This document shows positions 1 to 5,095 of a DNA stretch of 5,095 bases, one piece after another. Each line of letters begins with the position of its first letter. Within the stretch, counting starts at the first letter, position 1. The DNA comes from Acidobacteriota bacterium. Its GTDB lineage: Bacteria > Acidobacteriota > Terriglobia > Terriglobales > Acidobacteriaceae. The notes under the pieces were generated by a model. That model worked only from the letters and a program-made list of their open reading frames with translations, did no database searches and was not told the origin of the DNA. Location of the stretch: the NCBI GenBank assembly GCA_021805955.1, contig JAJZDO010000895.1, forward strand, positions 1 through 5,095, written 5' to 3'. Position numbers and translations under genes: made by a program.

Positions 1-1014
1 CCCGGCTTCTTGTGCCACGGGGCTTTTTATAACTACGCCTGCCGACACTTCCGACTCCGAAGGTGGAAAAACTGGCTGCACCAGGATCTGTGGCTCCTGT
101 TCCTCCACAGCCTGCACGTTGCCGGGAAAGGCTGCTGCGTCGGCAACAATGCGAACATGAGGGCCCGCCAGCGCCTTGGCCAGCGCCCCTGCCGCGACAG
201 GATGCGAAAACTCAATGGAAACCGACAGTGCGTAACCATGAAAAACCGGGACCTGAATCACCTGCAGCGCCAGCGACGATGACGGGACAAAAGAAATCTT
301 GGCGTAGTGTCGCCGAATTTTATCAGATGCGCTGGCCAAGGCGACTTGTCCCGCTCCATCAAATGAAACCGCCAAAGTAAATGCGGTCTGTCCGCCGAAG
401 ACCGCCGTCGGCAACGGCTGGAAAGACAGCAGGTTCGCCGTCTGCTGGTGCAGTTCTTCCAACGCAGCATGGCCGTACTCCGAGGCCGGCTGCAGTAAAG
501 TTGCCCACAGACCATGCAACGGCGCGACTTTCTGGCTGCGCGCCGCCAGCATCGCCAGCAACACGGCCACTGGATGCGCGGAAACGACCGCCCGCGTATC
601 GAGATTGGGCACCGGCGCCTTCGACAACCTTCGCCCCCCGGATGCGTCGGGACTCGCGGGCCGCTCCGGGACCCACGGCGCGCGCACCAGAATGCCGGGC
701 GTCTGCTCCAGTTCCCCGCTGAGGTCCACAATGCAAGACCCCGCCTTCAGCGCCTCCCGCGCATATTTTTTCGTCTGCGCTGCATCCCCTGCAAAAAAAG
801 TAAACTCGCAGCCGTCGAAGGAATCCAGGTCGATGCGCTGAATCAACGTGATCTCATCGTCGACCGCCGCCAATTTTCCCTGGGCATCTTCGTCATCGTC
901 CAATAAACGTATATCCGCGGACGCAAACGCAGACGCTGCCAACTCTTCGCTGAGCGCCTTGCCGAGCAGAGTGCCGGCGCCCACCAACGCAATTTTTAGC
1001 GACTTATCTGCCAT
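1..1014 (-). CDS. Aspartate-semialdehyde dehydrogenase-like protein (Asd/Usg-1 family), probably non-catalytic; C-terminus cut by the window edge
   Basis: I translated this frame by hand: it is open from an ATG at 1014 to the window edge, 338 codons with no stop. Residues 7-18 (KIALVGAGTLLG) resemble the N-terminal NAD(P)-binding loop. FFAGDAAQTKKYA (73-85) and IVDLSGE (95-101) follow the ASADH pattern of a cofactor loop and a V-I-D-x-S strand. EELHQQTANLL (186-196) and QVPVFHG (254-260) fit the dimerization domain. However, the active-site region that normally reads PNC has PNL (136-138), the usual arginine of RVPV is Gln254, and the usual GH is GY (260-261). Gln175 may correspond to the active-site glutamine. 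Real ASADH converts aspartyl phosphate to the semialdehyde; this copy probably cannot. The start is supported by AGAGG just upstream, with four bases between it and the ATG. It lies 51 bases downstream of pssA and may be in the same operon. The length already equals a full ASADH, so little should be missing. Family assignment is good; function is unknown. Confidence 0.8.
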   Translation of the reverse strand, partial: MADKSLKIALVGAGTLLGKALSEELAASAFASADIRLLDDDEDAQGKLAAVDDEITLIQRIDLDSFDGCEFTFFAGDAAQTKKYAREALKAGSCIVDLSGELEQTPGILVRAPWVPERPASPDASGGRRLSKAPVPNLDTRAVVSAHPVAVLLAMLAARSQKVAPLHGLWATLLQPASEYGHAALEELHQQTANLLSFQPLPTAVFGGQTAFTLAVSFDGAGQVALASASDKIRRHYAKISFVPSSSLALQVIQVPVFHGYALSVSIEFSHPVAAGALAKALAGPHVRIVADAAAFPGNVQAVEEQEPQILVQPVFPPSESEVSAGVVIKSPVAQEAG

Positions 1015-1065
1015 GGAACCTCTGTCTAGTTTCCCCCTGCAGCAGGCTTACACCGTCGAATCGGC

Positions 1066-1932
1066 TTAGATTGAATCGCCGGTAGGCCTGGGAGTCGTGC
1101 CATCTGGATTCTTGTTTCGTCGACGCCGCAGCGTCCAGGAATAGGCCGCCCGAGCCAGCAGTCCGGAAAACATATAGCCCAGCGCGATGACAAAAAGCAA
1201 AACCTGGGAGAACAACAATAAAACTGAAACGGCAGCACCGATCAGCACCAGCAACTGAAATGGATGACGGCCAGTGAGCGTAATTTCCTTGCCGCTCCAG
1301 AAGCGCCAGGTACTGACCATCAGAAATCCAACCAACCCGATCAGGCCAATCCAGACGGCTGCAACGGCGCCACTAAAGACGGGTGTACCGAGAAAATAGT
1401 GCACGCACGCTGCAATCACTCCAGCGGCAGCGGGGATTGGCATTCCCACAAAATATTTTCGATCGGGACGGCCAGGATTTTTCGGCTTCGCATCGGCGCT
1501 GGTATTGAATCGCGCCAGGCGGCACGCTCCGCAGATGAGGAACAGAAAGCAAACAACGGCGCCGATCTGCATCAGCTTATGACGCAACATCGGATCCATG
1601 GTCGGCGGCAACATGCGAAAACCCCAACTGTACGCCAGAACGCTGGGCGCAACGCCAAAGGTAATCACATCGGCAAGAGAATCCAGTTCCTTGCCAAAGT
1701 CGGACGCAGTATTCGTCATGCGCGCAATGCGGCCATCCAATCCATCGAACGGAATGGCCAGTCCGATAGCCAGCGCCGCGTAGTCAAAGTGATGCGGTTC
1801 CAAGGCCGAACCTTGCAGGCTCTGCATAATTGCATAGAAGCCTGCACCGATGGTTCCGGCGGTGAATAACGAGGGCAGAATGTACATGCCGCGCCGTGCC
1901 GGTCCCCGCTTGCGGCCAGCAACTTCACTCAT
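1066..1932 (-). CDS. pssA: CDP-diacylglycerol--serine O-phosphatidyltransferase (phosphatidylserine synthase)
   Basis: This integral membrane enzyme of 288 residues joins serine to CDP-diacylglycerol, giving phosphatidylserine and CMP. The complete CDP-alcohol phosphatidyltransferase signature D-x2-D-G-x2-A-R-x8-G-x3-D-x3-D is visible: Asp63, Asp66-Gly67, Ala70-Arg71, Gly80, Asp84 and Asp88. Hydrophobic stretches around residues 17-37, 90-105, 121-137, 166-185, 188-210 and 226-266 fit a multi-pass membrane protein of the Bacillus-type (type II) synthase family. The N-terminus is short and basic (GRKRGPARR), and the C-terminus ends in a basic tail from about residue 269, probably cytoplasmic. 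The ATG overlaps the psd stop as ATGA, which suggests translational coupling; only a weak GGGG precedes it. Its product is the substrate of the neighbouring Psd, so the pair forms the phosphatidylethanolamine pathway. The signature and the context make PssA much more likely than another CDP-alcohol transferase such as PgsA. Confidence 0.95.
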   Translation of the reverse strand: MSEVAGRKRGPARRGMYILPSLFTAGTIGAGFYAIMQSLQGSALEPHHFDYAALAIGLAIPFDGLDGRIARMTNTASDFGKELDSLADVITFGVAPSVLAYSWGFRMLPPTMDPMLRHKLMQIGAVVCFLFLICGACRLARFNTSADAKPKNPGRPDRKYFVGMPIPAAAGVIAACVHYFLGTPVFSGAVAAVWIGLIGLVGFLMVSTWRFWSGKEITLTGRHPFQLLVLIGAAVSVLLLFSQVLLFVIALGYMFSGLLARAAYSWTLRRRRNKNPDGTTPRPTGDSI

Positions 1933-2624
1933 CGCACCGGCCCCGTTACCAGTCCAAAAGGAGCTGCGTCGGCGGAGACCGCTGCCAACAATTCTTCCTC
2001 CGTGTCGCTGGAGGGCATGATCGCCAAAATCGACGAGCCGCCCTGAACGTGCTGGCTCACTCTGACCTGAACTTCGCAGGAAAGAGGAAACACGACATCG
2101 ACACGAGAACCGAACTTGATCAGCCCCACTCTTTCCCCGCGATGCACCCAGTCGTCAATCTTTTTTTGAAAAACAATGCGACGCGCCAGCAGGCCTGCAA
2201 TTTGAGTGAATGCCACCGTGCATAGCTCACCCGCGATCTCGACGTAGTTCCGCTCGTTCTCCGTGGCTGAGTCGGGGTTCATCGCATTCAGAAACTTGCC
2301 TTTTTGATAGTCAACTAGCTGCACGTTCCCAGCAATCGGAGAACGATTCACGTGAACATTGAATACATTCAGGAAAATACTGATGCGTCGCTGCGGTCCT
2401 GCGGATGTCTCCACGGTTTCAATCAGGGTGACTTTACCGTCGGCGGGCGAAACAATCAGGCCGGGAGCTTCCGGGATGGCCCGCTCCGGATCGCGAAAGA
2501 ACCAAAGGAAAAACGCAGCCAATAAGACTGGAACTGCTGTCAGCAACACCCAATGCGTGGCGACCCAGACAAGGACACCAACCGCCCCGAAACCTAACCC
2601 GTAAAAATATCCGTCACGAACCAT
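1929..2624 (-). CDS. psd: Phosphatidylserine decarboxylase, short (PSD-A) form, proenzyme
   Basis: This 231-residue pyruvoyl-dependent enzyme converts phosphatidylserine to phosphatidylethanolamine at the inner membrane. The length matches the short PSD-A form (about 210-230 residues). A hydrophobic region at about 8-42 should anchor it in the membrane, followed by WFFRDPER (41-48). The conserved SPADGKV block (59-65) supplies Asp62, and [11 protein letters not shown] (86-96) supplies His91. KFGSR (170-174) is the self-cleavage site: by family knowledge the chain breaks between Gly172 and Ser173, and Ser173 becomes the pyruvoyl group of the small alpha chain. Asp62, His91 and Ser173 would form the processing triad. 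The ATG at 2624 has no recognisable Shine-Dalgarno sequence, and the frame closes upstream at a TAG (2663-2661) with no other ATG, GTG or TTG, so the start is firm. A TATAAT lies only 12 bases before the ATG, suggesting a nearly leaderless transcript. The stop overlaps pssA by 4 bases. Confidence 0.96.
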   Translation of the reverse strand: MVRDGYFYGLGFGAVGVLVWVATHWVLLTAVPVLLAAFFLWFFRDPERAIPEAPGLIVSPADGKVTLIETVETSAGPQRRISIFLNVFNVHVNRSPIAGNVQLVDYQKGKFLNAMNPDSATENERNYVEIAGELCTVAFTQIAGLLARRIVFQKKIDDWVHRGERVGLIKFGSRVDVVFPLSCEVQVRVSQHVQGGSSILAIMPSSDTEEELLAAVSADAAPFGLVTGPVR

Positions 2625-2635
2625 TGCGTAGAACA

Positions 2636-2660
2636 GATTATACGGTTCGCCGGGATAATC
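2636..2660. repeat. Imperfect palindrome overlapping the psd -10 box
   Basis: Outer arms gattat (2636-2641) and ataatc (2655-2660) are perfect reverse complements. Inside them, cgg (2643-2645) and ccg (2650-2652) pair around the four-base loop ttcg. The only interruption is a42 opposite g53-g54. The element covers the TATAAT, so it could be an operator bound by a dimeric regulator, or a hairpin in transcripts reading through from the upstream gene. No T-run follows it on the minus strand, so it is not a standard intrinsic terminator. Confidence 0.5.
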
Positions 2661-2664
2661 CTAA
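2637..2664 (-). promoter_or_regulatory. Putative psd-pssA promoter with perfect TATAAT -10
   Basis: On the minus strand TATAAT occupies 2642-2637. Sixteen bases upstream is TTAGGA (2664-2659), a weak -35 matching three of six consensus bases. Transcription would be expected to start near 2630, leaving only about six bases before the psd ATG at 2624. The perfect -10 and the lack of a psd ribosome binding site support the call; the poor -35 weakens it. Confidence 0.45.
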
Positions 2665-2666
2665 CG

Positions 2667-2687
2667 AGCGCGTTTTTCGGGCGCGCT
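2667..2687 (-). repeat. GC-rich hairpin overlapping the stop of the DUF465 gene
   Basis: Six-base arms agcgcg (2667-2672) and cgcgct (2682-2687) are perfect reverse complements around a nine-base loop. In the minus-strand transcript the stem begins inside the TAG stop (2688-2686) of the DUF465 gene. The sequence after the stem is CGTTAGG, without a T-run, so it does not look like a Rho-independent terminator. It may stabilise the 3' end or slow polymerase, or it may be chance in GC-rich DNA. Confidence 0.35.
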
Positions 2688-2898
2688 ACGTCGACGGAGA
2701 GCAGCGCGCAAATCCCGCCATCTGATCTTTCAGCTTCAATTTCAGCTTTTTCAATCGCGCTGCTTCTATCTGCTCGGAGTCGCTCAGATAGGGCTGGGCC
2801 AGAATGGCCTCTAATTGTTGGGAATATTGCCGGTGCTCTTCCAGCAGACGACCCAAAGGGGTGGCTTCGGACGGTGAAGCCTCAACGGAAATTTCCAT
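2686..2898 (-). CDS. Small DUF465 (YdcH-like) protein
   Basis: This 70-residue protein has the look of the DUF465/YdcH family: a short, charged, probably all-helical protein made of a helical hairpin. The first helix spans about 14-34 and contains LLEEHRQYSQQLE (18-30). A turn around PYLSD (36-40) follows. The second helix spans about 41-62 and ends in the lysine-rich LKKLKLKLKDQM (49-60), the most typical family motif. No signal peptide, membrane segment or catalytic motif is visible, so it should be cytoplasmic. The family has no agreed biochemical role. The start is well supported by AGGAGG at 2913-2908, nine bases before the ATG, the best ribosome binding site in the window. It lies 87 bases after rimI and 61 bases before psd, so it may be its own transcription unit or the middle of a longer operon. 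The gene call is firm; function is unknown. Confidence 0.88.
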   Translation of the reverse strand: MEISVEASPSEATPLGRLLEEHRQYSQQLEAILAQPYLSDSEQIEAARLKKLKLKLKDQMAGFARCSPST

Positions 2899-2907
2899 TA
2901 GGAAGTA

Positions 2908-2913
2908 CCTCCT
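2908..2913 (-). promoter_or_regulatory. Strong Shine-Dalgarno site of the DUF465 gene
   Basis: The minus strand reads AGGAGG, a full anti-16S match, with a nine-base spacer to the ATG at 2898. It fixes the start of the small gene and shows that it is translated independently of rimI. Confidence 0.85.
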
Positions 2914-2921
2914 GATTCCGT

Positions 2922-2950
2922 ATTGACAGACAAGCTATCACGGGCGTCAA
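2922..2950 (-). promoter_or_regulatory. Possible promoter for the DUF465 gene
   Basis: In the 87-base gap after rimI the minus strand has TTGACG (2950-2945), five of six bases of the -35 consensus. Seventeen bases later is GTCAAT (2927-2922), only three of six bases of a -10. The predicted transcript would start about 15-20 bases before the ATG, around the Shine-Dalgarno site, which is rather close. This is a weak call; the gene may simply be read through from rimI. Confidence 0.22.
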
Positions 2951-2985
2951 CCGGATGCAACGGGGAGATTTCAACAGGATAAAAA

Positions 2986-3579
2986 TCACCTGCCCAAGAC
3001 GACACAATCAAGGGATTTCTGCATCTGAAGCGCAGCTTCCAACGGGTTGCGATAATATCCGGGCCGGCGTCCAACGACAGAAAAACCAGTCCGATTGTAG
3101 AGCGAAACGGCCACTTGGTTGGTTTCCCGGACCTCCAGAAACACGCTTCGGGCAGCGTGCGCGCGACACCAAAGTATCCCGGCAGCCAGCAGTCTCCGGC
3201 CAATCCCCTGCCGCTGCCATGGGATAGCCACAGCCATATTTTCCAGCGTGGACTCACCCGCACCCACGGTCATAATGGCGGAAAATGCGGCGAATCCAAC
3301 AACCCCGTCCACCTTGGCGATTGGGTGATCGCCAGAAGCTGCCTCCGCTGCGCTCGCGAATGGATTGGCGCAGGCAAGAAACATGGCCTTTGCCTGCAGA
3401 TCGCCGCCGGCTTCGTCGGTCGCCAGATATGGATAAAAAGCCGCCCGCGACCAATGCGCCGCCGTAGCCGAGGCTTTCGCCAAATTCAACACGGATTCCA
3501 GGACGGCCTCGACCTCTTCAAGCTCCGCCCGGCGAATGACGAGGCCCTGGGCCGGCACCGGGACATCCTTAGGCGTCAT
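2986..3579 (-). CDS. rimI: Ribosomal protein S18-alanine N-acetyltransferase (RimI), GNAT family
   Basis: RimI transfers acetyl from acetyl-CoA to the N-terminal alanine of ribosomal protein S18. This 197-residue protein shows the GNAT core. VIRRAELEEVEAV (14-26) is the first strand and helix. NMAVAIPWQRQGIGRRLL (114-131) holds the acetyl-CoA loop QRQGIG. LEVRETNQVAVSLYNRTGF (148-166) and GRRPGYY (170-176) are the typical RimI C-terminal signature. By alignment with Salmonella RimI, Glu149 and Tyr161 match the general base and general acid (Glu103 and Tyr115). RimI is usually about 150-160 residues; the excess is mainly an alanine-rich insert near 56-90 before the strand VDGVVGFAAF. The ATG overlaps the tsaB stop as ATGA, and GGAGGA lies ten bases upstream inside tsaB, which sets this start over upstream in-frame codons that run back into tsaB. 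Pairing with tsaB is a widespread arrangement and supports RimI over a generic acetyltransferase. Confidence 0.9.
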   Translation of the reverse strand: MTPKDVPVPAQGLVIRRAELEEVEAVLESVLNLAKASATAAHWSRAAFYPYLATDEAGGDLQAKAMFLACANPFASAAEAASGDHPIAKVDGVVGFAAFSAIMTVGAGESTLENMAVAIPWQRQGIGRRLLAAGILWCRAHAARSVFLEVRETNQVAVSLYNRTGFSVVGRRPGYYRNPLEAALQMQKSLDCVVLGR

Positions 3580-4340
3580 GACAGCACATCCTCCGCGCGC
3601 GCGATCTGCGCGATGGGCTCCGCTTTTGTCCGTACCACCACCACTGCGTCCGAACGACGCAGATAGTTCGCATCCACACTGGCCGGGTCGCGAAACCTCC
3701 TCGCCTGCCATTCAGCCACGGCCAGCGGCAGCGCATCGCGCACAGAAGGGGACGGCACTTCGCACAGCCTCGAACCAGCGACAGACTGGAATGCCGCTCT
3801 CACGGATGCCTCTGCAGCAATCACCCACCCAGGCTGTTGCTTGATTTTTTCAGTCAGCGCGTCGAGCGTTTCGAACGACTCAGTCACGCATGTCTTCCCC
3901 GTATCTCGATAGATGCCATGGTAGAACTCTCCCCGTCCGGCATCGAGCACCACATGGATTGGCACATCGCCCGACTCACTCTGCGAAAGGGTCGCCGCCA
4001 TCGACGCCAGAATTGCCAGGCGCGATACCGTCAAAATCGGCTTTCCGGTCGCTTCGGCCATCGCCTTCACTGCACTCAGCCCTACTCGAAGTCCCGTAAA
4101 CGAGCCCGGACCCGTAACGACCGCAAATGCGTCCACATCCTGAAGCCGGCTTCCGTTCGCCTGCAGCAGCTCCGCAATGGCGGGAATCATCTCTGCGGAA
4201 AAGGCGCGCGGATGCAACTCCATCACACCAAGAATCTCCATCCGTGGATCGACAGAATCAGCGCCGACTTCACCCGGATTGCCCCGAGCCAACAGCACGC
4301 CTCCTGTTGGGCCTGCGGTATCTACGACGAGCAGCAGCAT
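3576..4340 (-). CDS. tsaB: tRNA threonylcarbamoyladenosine biosynthesis protein TsaB
   Basis: TsaB (YeaZ) is the non-catalytic partner of TsaD. With TsaE it supports transfer of the threonylcarbamoyl group to A37 of ANN-decoding tRNAs in the cytoplasm. This 254-residue protein has the ASKHA fold landmarks: an N-terminal strand LLLVVDTAG (2-10), the diagnostic VVTGPGSFTGLRVGL (74-88), a helix with AVKAMAEATGKPI (90-102), DAGRGEFYHGIY (133-144) and the C-terminal PASVDANYLRRSDA (219-232), which is usual in TsaB. Length is slightly above the common 220-240. Residues 113-127 and 145-175 look like variable surface regions. The start overlaps the mce stop by one base (TGATG) with no strong ribosome site, so re-initiation after mce is likely. 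Its 3' end overlaps rimI by four bases. TsaD, TsaE and TsaC are not in the window. Identification is secure from the GPGSFTGLR motif. Confidence 0.96.
   Translation of the reverse strand: MLLLVVDTAGPTGGVLLARGNPGEVGADSVDPRMEILGVMELHPRAFSAEMIPAIAELLQANGSRLQDVDAFAVVTGPGSFTGLRVGLSAVKAMAEATGKPILTVSRLAILASMAATLSQSESGDVPIHVVLDAGRGEFYHGIYRDTGKTCVTESFETLDALTEKIKQQPGWVIAAEASVRAAFQSVAGSRLCEVPSPSVRDALPLAVAEWQARRFRDPASVDANYLRRSDAVVVVRTKAEPIAQIARAEDVLS
3589..3594 (-). promoter_or_regulatory. Shine-Dalgarno site of rimI inside the tsaB 3' end
   Basis: The minus strand reads GGAGGA, ten bases from the GGAGG core to the rimI ATG at 3579. Together with the ATGA overlap it supports translation of rimI coupled to tsaB and fixes the rimI start. 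Confidence 0.7.
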
Positions 4341-4801
4341 CAGATCGCAACGTCCGCGTCAGCGTTCTGGCAAATCTCCACCAGGACGCCGCCGGTACTG
4401 GAAGGATGCACAAAAAAATAAAGATGGCCGCCCGCGCCTATCTTCAGTTCATCCGAAACCAGCCGCATCCCCGCGCATTTCATCTCTGCAAATACTTCTT
4501 CGATGTCGTCCACATGCAGCGCAACGTGATGCATCCCTTCTCCGCGACGCTCGATGAATCGCCCGATCACGGACTCCGGCGAAATCGGCTCCAGCAACTC
4601 GATGCGACTCTCCCCGGCTTGCACCATCACCGCCCGTACCTGTTCGTGCTCCACCAGTTCCACTGGACCAACAGGCATCCCCAGCAGTTCGTAAAAGTTG
4701 CGCGCCTGGCGCAAATCGCTCACTGCAATTCCAAGATGATCGATATGAAGCATGCTCCCGATTTCCAACCTTTCCGGCACCAAATCCGTGCGTTCTGCCA
4801 C
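4340..4801 (-). CDS. mce: Methylmalonyl-CoA epimerase
   Basis: This enzyme interconverts (S)- and (R)-methylmalonyl-CoA, linking propionyl-CoA carboxylation to the B12-dependent mutase. The fold is a two-module vicinal oxygen chelate protein. Counting from the GTG at 4801 (153 residues), the metal ligands by comparison with the Propionibacterium shermanii enzyme are His22 (in IDHLGIAV), Glu68 (in RIELLEP), His92 (in GMHHVALHVDD) and Glu142 (in GVLVEICQ). Glu142 would also be the catalytic base. GEGMHHVALHV and the GAGGHLYFFVHP stretch are typical. I chose the GTG because GAGGGGGGA lies directly upstream; the more conventional start is the ATG at 4753, which gives 137 residues beginning MLHIDHLGIAV and matches the usual length of prokaryotic homologues. 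The gene follows meaB by 19 bases and overlaps tsaB by one. The meaB neighbour supports the epimerase role over another glyoxalase-fold enzyme. Confidence 0.93.
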   Translation of the reverse strand: MAERTDLVPERLEIGSMLHIDHLGIAVSDLRQARNFYELLGMPVGPVELVEHEQVRAVMVQAGESRIELLEPISPESVIGRFIERRGEGMHHVALHVDDIEEVFAEMKCAGMRLVSDELKIGAGGHLYFFVHPSSTGGVLVEICQNADADVAI

Positions 4802-4805
4802 TCCG

Positions 4806-4814
4806 TCCCCCCTC
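4806..4814 (-). promoter_or_regulatory. Shine-Dalgarno site favouring the GTG start of mce
   Basis: The minus strand reads GAGGGGGGA between the meaB stop (4823-4821) and a GTG at 4801, with seven bases between the GAGGGG core and the GTG. The ATG at 4753 has only GGAAA at about nine bases, and a GGGAG that is too close to use. This site therefore supports the longer epimerase. Confidence 0.5.
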
Positions 4815-4820
4815 AACTTG

Positions 4821-5095
4821 TTAGACGCTGCGATCGTCCCGATGCAAATCCAGCAGCCCCCGCACCAGGCCATCCACCAGCAAATATGGATCTTCTTGCC
4901 GCGTCGCCACCGCATGCGCGTGCGCTTCCAGCTCAGACTTTCCCAGTCGATGCCGCACCAGCTCTCGCACCAATTTCTGACGAATCATTTCTACCAGCCG
5001 CGCCTGCCACGCGGCCGTCCGCTTCTCCTCCAGTTTCCCGGCCTTGCGAAACGAATCAACACAGCGATCGATCGCCTCCGCCAACGCCGCGGTTC
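4821..5095 (-). CDS. meaB: C-terminal part of a MeaB/ArgK-type GTPase (methylmalonyl-CoA mutase chaperone); 5' end outside the window
   Basis: Only the last 90 codons are present; the frame is open to the window edge at 5095 and ends in TAA. MeaB is a G3E-family GTPase that guards and reloads the adenosylcobalamin cofactor of methylmalonyl-CoA mutase. The visible part is the C-terminal helical dimerization region that follows the GTPase domain. It starts with the A-L-x-E-A-I-D-R pattern seen after the last GTPase element in MeaB, then LEEKRTAAWQARLVEMI and a second helix REL-x-RHRLGKSELEAH, ending with DPYLLVDGLVRGLLDL. The nucleotide-binding motifs (G1-G5) lie outside, so I cannot check them. 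The identification depends on this tail and on the adjacent epimerase gene, a frequent pairing. A TTG at 5084 could be mistaken for a start but lies within the gene. Confidence 0.82.
   Translation of the reverse strand, partial: TAALAEAIDRCVDSFRKAGKLEEKRTAAWQARLVEMIRQKLVRELVRHRLGKSELEAHAHAVATRQEDPYLLVDGLVRGLLDLHRDDRSV

Noticed and set aside
258..736. Two minus-strand open frames (157 and 125 codons) within the ASADH-like gene
   Set aside because: They are Arg/Trp/Cys-rich shadow frames; the third minus frame is open for 338 codons and matches the ASADH family.
1035..1046. Short palindrome cctgcagcagg in the pssA to ASADH-like gap
   Set aside because: The arms are five bases with a one-base centre, too short to form a hairpin and likely to occur by chance.
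1264..1869. Long plus-strand open frame (201 codons) antisense to pssA
   Set aside because: It lies wholly opposite a gene with a complete CDP-alcohol transferase signature, has no recognisable domain, and fits the antisense open frames expected in GC-rich coding DNA.
2024..2044. GGSS near the end of Psd as an alternative self-cleavage site
   Set aside because: KFGSR at residues 170-174 is the family processing site; the later Gly-Gly-Ser-Ser is in the C-terminal strand and would give too short an alpha chain.
2970..2985. T-run just after the rimI stop as an intrinsic terminator
   Set aside because: I found no stem-loop in the sequence directly before TTTTT on the minus strand, so the run alone does not make a terminator.
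2898..3263. Minus-strand frame of 121 codons overlapping rimI and the gap upstream of the DUF465 gene
   Set aside because: It is out of frame with rimI across most of its length and shows no family resemblance; rimI explains the region.
3115..3666. Plus-strand open frame (183 codons) opposite rimI
   Set aside because: No domain and no ribosome binding site stands out, and the opposite strand carries an intact GNAT protein.
3837..4421. Plus-strand open frame (194 codons) opposite tsaB and mce
   Set aside because: The translation is a low-complexity His/Arg/Ser-rich mixture with no motif, and both opposite genes are well supported.

Overview
The window looks like a chromosomal housekeeping segment from a moderately GC-rich bacterium. 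All eight genes lie on the minus strand, so transcription runs from position 5095 toward 1. The gene content suggests an Acidobacteriota-type genome: a short-form phosphatidylserine decarboxylase with an adjoining phosphatidylserine synthase, a tsaB-rimI pair, a meaB-mce pair and a DUF465 gene. This placement rests on remembered family resemblance and is only moderately secure. I see no RNA gene, insertion sequence, CRISPR array, phage gene or sign of horizontal transfer.

In the order of transcription, the first block (5095-2986) holds the C-terminal part of the MeaB-type GTPase, then methylmalonyl-CoA epimerase, TsaB and RimI. The genes are tightly packed: a 19-base gap between meaB and mce, a 1-base TGATG overlap between mce and tsaB, and a 4-base ATGA overlap between tsaB and rimI. 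MeaB and Mce both serve the methylmalonyl-CoA/propionyl-CoA branch. TsaB belongs to tRNA t6A modification. RimI acetylates ribosomal protein S18 and is a common genomic partner of TsaB.

An 87-base gap with a strong Shine-Dalgarno sequence leads to a small DUF465/YdcH-like gene (2898-2686). A 61-base gap follows, containing two inverted repeats and a perfect TATAAT hexamer just upstream of psd. Psd and PssA overlap by 4 bases. Together they make phosphatidylethanolamine from CDP-diacylglycerol through phosphatidylserine. The last gene (from 1014, running off the window at 1) encodes a protein shaped like aspartate-semialdehyde dehydrogenase that appears to have lost the catalytic cysteine, the substrate-binding arginine and the catalytic histidine.

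The window shows no clear undescribed system. The points most worth a second look are the degenerate dehydrogenase, the probably leaderless psd start next to a palindrome, and the insertion in RimI.
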